A DNA stretch of 64,000 bases from the NCBI GenBank assembly GCA_019721075.1, contig JAHEAD010000012.1, positions 1-64,000 of the forward strand, in the 5' to 3' direction. A program made the position numbers and the translations under genes. Below, piece after piece: positions 42,537 to 50,480 of the stretch. The first letter of the stretch is position 1. Every line of letters starts with the position of its first letter. Source of the DNA: Candidatus Sysuiplasma jiujiangense. Its GTDB lineage: Archaea > Thermoplasmatota > Thermoplasmata > Sysuiplasmatales > Sysuiplasmataceae. The notes beneath the pieces are model-generated. The model was given only the letters and a program-made list of their open reading frames with translations. It was not told the origin of the DNA and ran no database searches.

Positions 42537-44279
42537 TTATGGCGCGCATTCCCCCTTTGCAGTCACAGGCCTGTATCTTATCAGAGAGTCCCAGTCTAGT
42601 TGTACCGGCATGGTGCCGAATCGCTGGTTGACGAATTCATCCAGTCTTAGCCTGAGAGATTCGAAACCTTCCATATCTTTCTTCCTCAACCTGGAAATCC
42701 AGTTGTTGAATGACTCTTCAGTTCCAGATTCGCCGACATATATATTGAGAAGCGCGACGACTGCATCGGGAACCAGTCTGGCGGGTACTCTGAGAAGAGG
42801 AGTTCCAAATTCAGTTTTCTCATCGCCACTTCCACCGACCAGCATTGCATAGGATGGGACCCATCCCTCCCTGAGTTTAACAGCGCATCCCACAAGTCCA
42901 ATTGATGCTATCGGATGTTGCCCGCAAGAATTCGGACATCCACTTACCTTGATGGTCACATTCCTCAATTTGCGGTTCATATCGAATCTTTCTTCAAACA
43001 GTCTTTTCTGCAATTCTCTGGTTAGCATCCTGGAGTTGGTGAGCGCGAGATTGCACGAAGTCGTTCCGGTGCAGCCGACTGCCGCTGTCACGGTGCATGC
43101 ACCTCCCTTGTCCAGATGCGATTCATGCAGCTGATCAAAGAGCGGCGCAACATCGCTACCGGAAACAAATCTCAATGCCAGTGTCTGGTTTGGCGTAAGA
43201 ATTCCAACGTTTTCTTTGGAGAATCTGGCCGTTATCGTGCTCAATATACGTAGTTGCTGAGGAGCAAAGTCTCCTGCGTTTACCAATACATAGACCATAT
43301 AAAAATTTCTCTGCTTCTGTGTAACTACATTTCCTGAAAACCACCTTTCATAATCCTGTCCCTGTTTGGGCTTAAGTTCATCGCCCACAGCAAAACTACC
43401 CGTGTTCCCGTCAATACTGAATGAGAATCCCTTCAAAGTACTCCTTTCTTCAAAGACGAGCCGTCTGAATTCAGCAAATCCCAGGTCCCTAAGCAGATAA
43501 CGCAGTCTGTTTCTGTACATATGGACTCGATCGCCTTTTCGGTCGAATACCTTTATGATGGCCGCACATGTGGAAAGGAGACGATCAATTGGAGTGAATT
43601 CTTCTAGCGGCTCAGCAACATATGGCTTGGAACCCAGTCCTCCGCCAACAAATATCCTAAAGCCCATGGAATTCATTCCGCCCACACTGTTTAGGGCAGC
43701 CACAATACCTATATCAGCAATGGACACACCGGACCAGTGGTCAGGGCAGCATGCTAGATTGATCTTGAATTTCCTTGGCAGATTCTGGTTGAGCGGATTC
43801 CTTAGAAAGAAATCTGAAAGCGCCCTTGCATACGGTGAAATGTCAAATGGTTCCTTCACACAAATGCCGGCAAGGTGCGAGCACACGACATTCCTGACAG
43901 AATTGTAACATGCTTCCCGGGAAGTCAGACCGGCTTTTCTCATCTCCTTCAGAATATCGACGACATTCTCGGTTTTCGCCCAGTGCAGCTGAATGTCCTG
44001 CCTTGTAGTGAAGTGTATGGTCTTCAACCGGAATGTCTCTGCGATATCTGCGACGGCCTCCAGCTGTTCGGGCGTGATCCTGCCTGCAGGCAGTCTTATT
44101 CTTATCATGAAATAACCGGTAGACAAACGCTCGGAATAGATGCCGTTCTGAAGTCGGATTCTCCGCAGATCTTCAGGTTCCCTGCCCTTCATATATTCGC
44201 TGAGCTTATTTGCAAGTTCCCGCAGTTCTTCATCTGTAATTGCGTTTGAGGCATGCGTGTCAATCCCTGAATTCAGCAT
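42537..44279 (-). CDS. siroheme nitrite/sulfite reductase (ferredoxin type)
   Basis: Reduces nitrite or sulfite by six electrons on a coupled siroheme-4Fe-4S centre. The two duplicated half-domains are visible: KTIHFTTRQDIQLHW in the first and the matching NVGILTPNQTLALRF in the second. The cluster ligands are GCTGTTSCNLALTNS (C-x5-C) and SGCPNSCGQHP (C-x3-C). Siroheme arginines lie in SVRNVVCSH and R/K-rich loops. The frame extends to 44351, but a palindromic TATA box at 44298-44313 lies inside that extension. ATG 44279 (MLNSGIDTH, 580 aa) at its +1 region is therefore preferred. Nitrite versus sulfite cannot be decided; no cysteine or nitrate genes are adjacent. Confidence 0.9.
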   Translation of the reverse strand: MLNSGIDTHASNAITDEELRELANKLSEYMKGREPEDLRRIRLQNGIYSERLSTGYFMIRIRLPAGRITPEQLEAVADIAETFRLKTIHFTTRQDIQLHWAKTENVVDILKEMRKAGLTSREACYNSVRNVVCSHLAGICVKEPFDISPYARALSDFFLRNPLNQNLPRKFKINLACCPDHWSGVSIADIGIVAALNSVGGMNSMGFRIFVGGGLGSKPYVAEPLEEFTPIDRLLSTCAAIIKVFDRKGDRVHMYRNRLRYLLRDLGFAEFRRLVFEERSTLKGFSFSIDGNTGSFAVGDELKPKQGQDYERWFSGNVVTQKQRNFYMVYVLVNAGDFAPQQLRILSTITARFSKENVGILTPNQTLALRFVSGSDVAPLFDQLHESHLDKGGACTVTAAVGCTGTTSCNLALTNSRMLTRELQKRLFEERFDMNRKLRNVTIKVSGCPNSCGQHPIASIGLVGCAVKLREGWVPSYAMLVGGSGDEKTEFGTPLLRVPARLVPDAVVALLNIYVGESGTEESFNNWISRLRKKDMEGFESLRLRLDEFVNQRFGTMPVQLDWDSLIRYRPVTAKGECAP

Positions 44280-44297
44280 AGTGCCAGTACATATTGT

Positions 44298-44313
44298 TTT
44301 TGTTATAACAAAA
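44298..44313 (-). promoter_or_regulatory. palindromic promoter of the siroheme reductase
   Basis: TTTTGTTATAACAAAA is a perfect 16-bp palindrome centred 26-27 bp upstream of ATG 44279. Its core TTATAA acts as a TATA box, and the symmetry makes it a candidate operator, so regulator binding would block TBP. It argues for a leaderless mRNA starting at ATG 44279. Confidence 0.5.
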
Positions 44314-44351
44314 CGTATCATTGTACATATCACGGACGCCATCATCCGCAC

Positions 44352-44960
44352 AGGGGGAATACACAGACACAGGTAGATTGAAGACGATGAAATAACCCGC
44401 CATAACCAGGGAAGGCGGAAGGCATCTCTTCAAACTTTTAGGGAGGTCGAGTCCGGATATGGTGCCAAGTATTGCGGTCGGATACGAAAATAGAATAATT
44501 ATCGCTGTGCCGGAGGCATTCAAGAGTAAAATGGAGTTGGGCCGCCGCCGTTGAGCACCGGAATGAAGAATTTGCAATCGCATATCATGCAACAGAAATG
44601 GCGCCACATGCATTGGACGGACTAGTGTGGTGATTCAAAACATACTTCTGCATTTTCCGTTACTGCTACAAACTCATTTAATGAGGGTTTGGAATAAGGA
44701 ATTCACTTCTTTGTGGTGGCAACCGATAATTTGGAATCCTGAACACAAGTTTTGAAACACGCCAATAGTGCTTTACCAGTCACTTCATGCCTTCCATTCC
44801 AGCGTCTTCTGTTTCGCTCCACTCGCGTTCATGATGAGCGATGGAAAGAATACTTTCGTCGCATTAGATTTACTTGACATTGGAAGGGCAATGAAATAAT
44901 GTTCAAACGATCGGAGATTGCCCTCAACATATTGTTGAAAACGGAAACAACTAATGCAGC
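44352..44960. other. intergenic region up to the insertion sequence
   Basis: About 600 bp between the siroheme reductase promoter and the left end of the insertion sequence. No open frame carries recognisable motifs on either strand. Confidence 0.45.
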
Positions 44961-44983
44961 GTGGGATATAAGTCGTCTACTGG

Positions 44984-45145
44984 CTACTTCTTGAGAACGA
45001 TGACATAGGCTCTCTTTCCTGTGTATTTCTTGGGCGCATCCAGCTCCGCGGAATTGCCGAAATTTGTTACGCGCCTCTCATCGAACACTTCAACCTCATC
45101 CTTCGGTAGTATTGTGCCTTCATCGACCTTTATTTCGCGGGACAT
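44984..45145 (-). CDS. DUF2080 transposon-encoded protein
   Basis: A 53-residue protein (ATG 45145 to stop 44984). The C-terminal half RRVTNFGNSAELDAPKKYTGKRAYVIVL matches the DUF2080 pattern (V-x-FGNSA-x3-P-K-x-GK-x-V), an AbrB-like small fold found with archaeal transposases. Its role is probably DNA binding or control of transposition. The frame is open further upstream, but that part overlaps the transposase start and is rich in Cys/Ser without pattern. It is divergent from the transposase with about 60 bp between starts. Confidence 0.75.
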   Translation of the reverse strand: MSREIKVDEGTILPKDEVEVFDERRVTNFGNSAELDAPKKYTGKRAYVIVLKK

Positions 45146-45204
45146 AGTGTGTTCCCCAGAGGATGACTGATGGGCATTTAACAATATTACAGTGTTGCAT
45201 GCAT

Positions 45205-46236
45205 ATGAGCATTGATGGCTGTCCATACATAGATTTGCGACCATTACCCTCTGTGCTGACGAACGAGCAGTTCGAACGTTTTCACAATGAGTTCGATTTC
45301 CTTGTGAAGAAGTACAGGGAACAGTACTCCAGGCACACCGGAAGAGACCGGAGTGCATATGAGCGGTCATATGAACAGAGAATCAGGCATGCAGCAGCTG
45401 AAGTGTACTCTGTCGTGAAGAGTGCGTCATCAATCATATTCTCTACGGACGACCGCATGGGCAGGCCGCCGAAGGTGACGCCTGAACAGAAGGTTGCCAT
45501 ACTGCTGCTGAAGGAGATATTCTCACTGAGCAACAGGAAGATGTCCGGACTGCTGTCGCTGTTCGGTCCGCTGACAGACATAGACATATGCTACAAAACA
45601 GTGGAAAGGGCATACTCCAGCCTGCCGGTCAGGCTCATAATACACAACATGTTCATTCTCCTTGCCTCCGGTACAGGAGGCAACCTGACCGGCGACGGCA
45701 CCGGCTGCTCCCTGTCGATAACGCGTCACTACCGTTCCATGCGAGTGAACGGCAACTGCATAAAGACAAATCCAGACCACAGGCTCTTCGTATATGCGTT
45801 CGCAATACTCGACCTGGGCACAAAACTCTATGTTGCCTACGGCGTGAGCATTAAGCCTGAGAAGGATGCATACCGCGAAGCGCTCAGGATGCTCGGCATC
45901 ACAGTGAGGGATGCCGGGAGCATCCGCCTCGACCAGTATTACTGCACACAGTACACACTGGACGACTTCTCTGAAGGAACAAAAGTGTTCGTAATACCCA
46001 GAAGCAGCACAACAATCAGGGAACCGCCTGCATGGAAGGAACTCATCGGCAGACTCATCGACTCGCCGATGGAGTTCCTTTCCGAATACTACAGGAGGGA
46101 GAACTCGGAGTCTCAGTTCTCCGCGGACAAAAGGACAACGGGATGGCGAATACAGCAGAGAAGAGAGGAAAGGATCAGGACGGCTGCCATGTGCAAGGGC
46201 ACATGGCATAATCTGTTCAACATGACTTCCGGATAG
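45205..46236 (+). CDS. transposase (DDE type)
   Basis: About 343 aa from ATG 45205 (an earlier ATG at 45163 is possible). The N-terminal helical region contains RPPKVTPEQKVAILLLKEIF, a helix-turn-helix-like segment. The catalytic core shows GNLTGDGTGCSLS (first Asp), FAILDLGTKLYVAYG, SIRLDQYYC (second Asp) and a C-terminal helix YYRRENSESQFSADKR (candidate Glu), a DDE arrangement. ATTTAACAATATTA about 30 bp upstream of ATG 45205 could be its TATA box, supporting this start. It lies within the inverted repeats of the element. The IS family is not certain. Confidence 0.8.
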   Translation: MSIDGCPYIDLRPLPSVLTNEQFERFHNEFDFLVKKYREQYSRHTGRDRSAYERSYEQRIRHAAAEVYSVVKSASSIIFSTDDRMGRPPKVTPEQKVAILLLKEIFSLSNRKMSGLLSLFGPLTDIDICYKTVERAYSSLPVRLIIHNMFILLASGTGGNLTGDGTGCSLSITRHYRSMRVNGNCIKTNPDHRLFVYAFAILDLGTKLYVAYGVSIKPEKDAYREALRMLGITVRDAGSIRLDQYYCTQYTLDDFSEGTKVFVIPRSSTTIREPPAWKELIGRLIDSPMEFLSEYYRRENSESQFSADKRTTGWRIQQRREERIRTAAMCKGTWHNLFNMTSG

Positions 46237-46350
46237 GGGACTCATGTCCCACTCACAACATAATGAAAAGATTGAAACAGTGTCACCCATTACTTCTCGC
46301 AGCTACGCTGAAGCGCATTAATTTCCAGCAAATAAAATAAAGGTGACAAT

Positions 46351-46719
46351 GTGACGCTGAAAGTCAGAAATGTGTTTGAAATTGAACATGAAACCGAAAT
46401 AAGCCATGGAGGGATTGGTCTTCTTGAAAAAGTCAGAGCGTTCACATCGGACGATTTCGAATCTCAAATTGCATTCATCGATTATGTGGTGGTCCCGCCT
46501 GGAACCACAGTGGGATACCACAGGCACGGCAACGACGAAGAAGTCTATTTCATCATCGAGGGGAGTGGTATCATGAGAGATGAGAATTCGGAAATAGCGG
46601 TTAAGAAGGGGGACATCATACTGAACACCAGATATGGTTCTCATGGTTTATCCAATAACACCAACGATAATATAGTCATTCTAATCCTTGAAGTAGCATG
46701 TGACCGGACTGAAAGTTGA
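46351..46719 (+). CDS. small cupin protein
   Basis: A 122-residue single-domain cupin. The first metal motif GTTVGYHRHGNDEEVYFIIEG has the H-x-H-x4-E ligands. The second has GDIILNTRYGSHGLSN with a further His, so a metal site is likely complete. The start is GTG 46351 after AAAGGTGAC. The next gene overlaps its end by 20 bp, so it is translationally linked to the sugar phosphate cyclase. Cupins in sugar pathways act as isomerases, epimerases or binding proteins; an epimerase or isomerase role on the cyclitol product is inferred from context only. Confidence 0.88.
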   Translation: MTLKVRNVFEIEHETEISHGGIGLLEKVRAFTSDDFESQIAFIDYVVVPPGTTVGYHRHGNDEEVYFIIEGSGIMRDENSEIAVKKGDIILNTRYGSHGLSNNTNDNIVILILEVACDRTES

Positions 46720-47908
46720 TTCTAATTCTGCGGCTACGGAAGTCATAACACTTTCAGAAAGCGGAAACAGGATTTCAGTGAAAAACGGATTCGACTACTC
46801 CTACGATGTGCTGTTCACGGAGGAAGATATTTTTTCCACAGACAGTCTACTCCTGCACGATGTAATCGACAGACACAGATGCCTTGTTGTGGTGAGTGAG
46901 ACGGTCAACAAGCTTTATGGCAGTAAAATAGCGGACTATTTCCGCCACTGGTCAGGAAATGAAACTTTCAGGATACTGCCGCTTCCTATCAGCGAGAACA
47001 TAAAGAATATAGAAACTGTCATGAGGATATGCAAGGAGGGGAAAAGATTTGGCCTTGACAGGAAATCACTTTTCATCGCAATAGGAGGAGGTGTTCTGAT
47101 GGACACAGTGGGCCTCGCATCCTCGATATACATGCGGAAATTGAATTTTGTGAGAATACCTACGACACTGGTAGGACAGGTGGATGCAGGCATAGGACTG
47201 AAGACAGGCGTAGATTTTGAAGGCAGGAAAAATTTTATAGGTTCATTTCACCCTCCAATTTGCGTTCTTAATGACTTCAGATTTCTGCGCACACTCAATG
47301 CGGAAGAAATAAGAAACGGACTGGCAGAGATAGTAAAGATGGCGATTATTTCCGATTCCGAATTGTTTTCAGCGCTAGAGACCAACAGCAAAAGAATCGT
47401 TAACTGCTATATGAGCGGATCCGATACCGCATTCACACAGTGGATAAACCTCACTGCGGCAAGAAGAATGCTGGAGCAGCTTCAGGCAAATCCTTATGAG
47501 AAAGAGCTTGAACGATTGGTGGACCTCGGGCATACCTTCAGCCCATTTATTGAAATGTACACACGGCACAGTATCAAGCATGGTCGGGCAGTTGCAATTG
47601 ATATAGCCATTTCAACCGAAATAGCCTGCCTCATCGGCAGAATAGACACGCAGTTACATGACAGGATTCTGTCGATGCTTGCTGCTCTTGGGTTCAATCT
47701 TCATGATGTCAAAGCATTCGAGGCCGAGCGCATGTGGCAGTCACTCGATTCGATTATTCTTCGGAGGGGAGGGAAACTGAATCTTGTTATACCAACCGGT
47801 ATCGGAACAGCCGGGTTCTTGCGTGAAGCGGAAGAACTGGAAAAAGATATACTCAAACAGGCGATGGCAAATCTCTGCAAGTTTCAGTCCGGAGGACACT
47901 TGAAATGA
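46700..47908 (+). CDS. sedoheptulose 7-phosphate cyclase-like sugar phosphate cyclase (EEVS type)
   Basis: A 402-residue member of the dehydroquinate synthase superfamily. The NAD-binding turn is IGGGVLMDTVGLASS (G129-D135 region), followed by RIPTTLVGQVDAGIGLKTGV, RKNFIGSFHPP, EIRNGLAEIVKMAII and VDLGHTFSPFIEM. The IRNGLAEIVKMA and GHTFSP forms, with GVxMDxVGLAxSxY, match 2-epi-5-epi-valiolone synthases and relatives that cyclise sedoheptulose 7-phosphate, not aroB-type DHQS (GDLAGF, GHTFGHAIE). A metal-site His lies in IKHGRAVAID. The product is probably a C7 cyclitol. Cupin upstream and ROK kinase downstream overlap it, forming one operon. Confidence 0.85.
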   Translation: MTGLKVDSNSAATEVITLSESGNRISVKNGFDYSYDVLFTEEDIFSTDSLLLHDVIDRHRCLVVVSETVNKLYGSKIADYFRHWSGNETFRILPLPISENIKNIETVMRICKEGKRFGLDRKSLFIAIGGGVLMDTVGLASSIYMRKLNFVRIPTTLVGQVDAGIGLKTGVDFEGRKNFIGSFHPPICVLNDFRFLRTLNAEEIRNGLAEIVKMAIISDSELFSALETNSKRIVNCYMSGSDTAFTQWINLTAARRMLEQLQANPYEKELERLVDLGHTFSPFIEMYTRHSIKHGRAVAIDIAISTEIACLIGRIDTQLHDRILSMLAALGFNLHDVKAFEAERMWQSLDSIILRRGGKLNLVIPTGIGTAGFLREAEELEKDILKQAMANLCKFQSGGHLK

Positions 47909-48915
47909 CATTTTCAACACTTGCGGTAGATGTTGGCGGCACATATATGAGGAGTGCAATGGTGGATGGTGATGAACTGATACTGCCAACGAAGAGGAAT
48001 GCTCCCGGATTCAGACTTCACCACGTTCCGCTTGCAGACCTTCAGAATATGTTTATCAGAGAGATGTTAAAGCTCGTGGACTCTTACACAGAAAAAGGTT
48101 TCAGAGTTTCAAGACTGGCGGTGGGCTTTCCGGGACCTATGAAGGATGGAACCGTTTACGGCGCACCAACCCTCTGGGGCGAGATGGATGTCCCGTATCC
48201 GCTTCTTTCCATGTTGAAGAAAGAACTGGGAAATAAGGGTATAACCGACATTGTAACTGTGAATGATGTTACAGCAATGGGCTGGAGCTACCTCACAGAC
48301 AAAAACAGGACATTCTGCATAATTACTGTAAGTTCTGGTATTGGAAACAAGATATTTCATGACGGCCAGGTACTGACGGGGGAGACGGCGATTGGCGGAG
48401 AAATCGGACACTGGTACTGCGGCGATACTTACAGAGAGTTTGTATGTGACTGCGGGAAAAGAGGACATCTTGGGGCAGTTTCCTCCGGAAGGGGTGTGGA
48501 AAAAATAGCCGAAAAACTAAAACCGGAATTCGTCGATGTATCGGAAATTGCCTCGCTGGGACGTATCACAACTGCCGACATAGTGGATGGGATAAAAAAG
48601 GGAGATACGCTTGCTTTGAAAACGTTGAAATTCAGTGTGTCTCCGCTAGCGAGCGCTATCGGCCTCATCAATCTGGCCGCCGGAGTCAACAATTTCATCC
48701 TGGTGGGCGGATTTGCGCTGAGTGGCGGGAAGGCATATGTAGCAACACTCAGGAAAAGTCTCGAACGCCACCGGTTTCATGGACACTTCACGGATGGTGG
48801 CGATGGAATCAATGTGAGACTGGGCGTCGACAATGACTTTCGGGCGCTTGAAGGTCTGGGCAGAATGATGAAAGAACGGGATGCTGCCGGTGCATCTGTC
48901 ATAACTGCAGCTTGA
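47905..48915 (+). CDS. ROK-family sugar/cyclitol kinase
   Basis: A 336-residue kinase of the ROK family. ATP-binding LAVDVGGTYMRSAMVD opens the fold. NDVTAMGWSYL holds the catalytic Asp, GGEIGHWYCG carries the substrate/zinc His, CDCGKRGHLGAVSSGRG is the zinc loop with His in place of the third Cys, and FILVGGFALSGG is the second phosphate loop. The start overlaps the cyclase stop (ATGA). Bacterial C7-cyclitol pathways use glucokinase-like kinases (AcbM, ValC) to phosphorylate the cyclase product, so this is the natural candidate here; glucose or another sugar remains possible. Confidence 0.88.
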   Translation: MTFSTLAVDVGGTYMRSAMVDGDELILPTKRNAPGFRLHHVPLADLQNMFIREMLKLVDSYTEKGFRVSRLAVGFPGPMKDGTVYGAPTLWGEMDVPYPLLSMLKKELGNKGITDIVTVNDVTAMGWSYLTDKNRTFCIITVSSGIGNKIFHDGQVLTGETAIGGEIGHWYCGDTYREFVCDCGKRGHLGAVSSGRGVEKIAEKLKPEFVDVSEIASLGRITTADIVDGIKKGDTLALKTLKFSVSPLASAIGLINLAAGVNNFILVGGFALSGGKAYVATLRKSLERHRFHGHFTDGGDGINVRLGVDNDFRALEGLGRMMKERDAAGASVITAA

Positions 48916-48983
48916 ACAGGAAACTTCTGACCGTTCTTCCATCGTCAAAAAACAGGATTTCGACATTGTTTGCGCAATCATTT

Positions 48984-49943
48984 TCAGTTTATCCTGTGAA
49001 TCACAGGAGAGGATTTATACGCACTTTCAACAAACACGATATCCCTCAGAGCTATCTCGGGGGGCATTGGAACACTCTCATCCCGGGACACGGCATCAAT
49101 GAAACCAGATATGCCTATCCTGAAGGGATTATACGGATCAAACACCTCCTCCTTTCCGTTTACCATAAGATTGCCGAATTTCCTTGGCTGTTTTCGATAT
49201 TCAGGCATCTCGGTAATCCACCCTTCGGTGCCGAGAATTTCCAGCCTCGGCATTGACGGAATTTCATCGAACGCCCATGAATGGATTATGGAACCGAATG
49301 CCCCGCTGGCGAACTTCACAGTCGCAGACAGCGTGTCTTCACCTGCCATTTCAGAGTGGCGCAGATTGAAGCGCATTGCACTTACTTCCACACAATCACC
49401 TCCGACATTGAGGAAGGCGTCGGCGAGATGTATGCCATCATCCACAAATGAGCCGCCACCCATCAGTTCCTGACTGCATCCCCATGGAGTGGGATCGACC
49501 CGCTTGATTTTTGTAAACCTGATTCCGCGTACCTTTCCTATCCTACCTTCATTTATCAGATCACATGCCTTCTTCACCGGTGGTTCGAAAAAGTAATTCT
49601 CAAGGACCATGAATTTCCTGTTGACCGCTTTGGCCTTCCTGATCATTTCGGCTCCTTCCGAAGAGTTCAATGCTATCGGTTTCTCCACAAGGACATGCTT
49701 TCCCATCTCCAACGCCCTCATTGCTGTGTCCTTGTGAAGATAATGTGGAAGCACTATGTCCACAACATCGGAATCTTCCATTGCCTTTGACATGCTGCTG
49801 TACGGAACAGCGTTGTATTTTTTGCTGTCCTCCGACAGAACATTTTCATTTCTATCGTAGACGAGCAAATCCACGTTCATCGATGACAGAATTTCGAGAT
49901 GCACTTTCCCGAAATTATTTCCGCCTATTACAGCAACCTTCAA
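48984..49943 (-). CDS. Gfo/Idh/MocA family oxidoreductase
   Basis: An NAD(P)-dependent dehydrogenase of sugars or inositol-like cyclitols, 319 aa. The Rossmann motif VAVIGGNNFGKVHLE is followed by the catalytic-site Lys in HVLVEKPIAL and the ENYFFEP and GGGSFVDDGIHLAD motif with Asp and His. It converges on the cyclitol cluster, and its stop is 68 bp from the ROK kinase stop. It starts at TTG 49943 after GATGAGGC. Inositol dehydrogenases belong to this family, so a role in cyclitol oxidation fits. A separate promoter means co-regulation is not shown. Confidence 0.88.
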   Translation of the reverse strand: MKVAVIGGNNFGKVHLEILSSMNVDLLVYDRNENVLSEDSKKYNAVPYSSMSKAMEDSDVVDIVLPHYLHKDTAMRALEMGKHVLVEKPIALNSSEGAEMIRKAKAVNRKFMVLENYFFEPPVKKACDLINEGRIGKVRGIRFTKIKRVDPTPWGCSQELMGGGSFVDDGIHLADAFLNVGGDCVEVSAMRFNLRHSEMAGEDTLSATVKFASGAFGSIIHSWAFDEIPSMPRLEILGTEGWITEMPEYRKQPRKFGNLMVNGKEEVFDPYNPFRIGISGFIDAVSRDESVPMPPEIALRDIVFVESAYKSSPVIHRIN

Positions 49944-50480
49944 TCTGCCTCATCCTCACAATATGATTGGTAGTATGCCCGGTGATTAACACTTTTCCAT
50001 ACTGCAATACGACAGCTTCAATCGTTTCGCACGGACATCCGGCACTTTCCACGTGACACTGAATATTATCCGATCATTACTCATCAAAGAAAAAAGGACA
50101 GGAGTTTCATGCCGCAGACATAAAACAGGCAGAAAGTAGCCTGACGGAAAACAAGAATATATCGGTTCTGATGCAGATGCAGGTTCCAACATAGTGCATG
50201 TGACAGATTATCATTGCTGTTTTTCCTTTCAGACCGGTTTCACTTCACATACCGTTCATGTGCGTGTGATCGACCGATGAATGTTGGCAGAATAGCTACA
50301 AAACGCGCCAAGCAGCAAAAACTTCGGAAAACAGGTCCAATTACTGCAGTCGCCATACAGTCCATTCATAGTGATCCTGACTCGGAAACACAGATAAAAG
50401 TCCAGAACAATATATATATATATCACCAAATCGAAATTTCTCTTACGTTTCAAAAAACCCATGTGGGCCCGTCACAAAGA
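49944..50480. other. intergenic region upstream of a sensor kinase
   Basis: About 540 bp between the divergent oxidoreductase and the kinase. CAATATATATATATATCACC near 50408-50427 is a strong AT-rich TATA element. The kinase frame is open upstream to 50214, but the extension has no domain and contains this promoter. No other ORF is supported. Confidence 0.5.

Larger units (their letters stand above)
44961..46252. mobile_element. insertion sequence with transposase and DUF2080 gene
   Basis: A 1.29-kb element bounded by imperfect inverted repeats: GTGGGATATAAGTC at 44961-44974 and the complement of GACTCATGTCCCAC at 46239-46252 (12 of 14 match). Inside are a transposase on the plus strand and a small DUF2080 gene diverging from it and ending 10 bp from the left repeat. 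No clear target duplication is visible. The two-gene plan with a small accessory ORF resembles some archaeal families (ISA1214-like is one possibility). Both genes look intact, so insertion may be recent. Confidence 0.75.

Noticed and set aside
46700-47908. 3-dehydroquinate synthase or glycerol-1-phosphate dehydrogenase annotation for the cyclase
   Set aside because: The GDLAGF and GHTFGHAIE forms of AroB are absent, while IRNGLAEIVKMA and GHTFSP match C7-cyclitol synthases; glycerol-1-phosphate dehydrogenases lack these motifs.
50214-50480. 89-codon extension of the membrane sensor kinase
   Set aside because: It contains an AT-rich TATA element and lacks any domain or hydrophobic pattern before the first helix.
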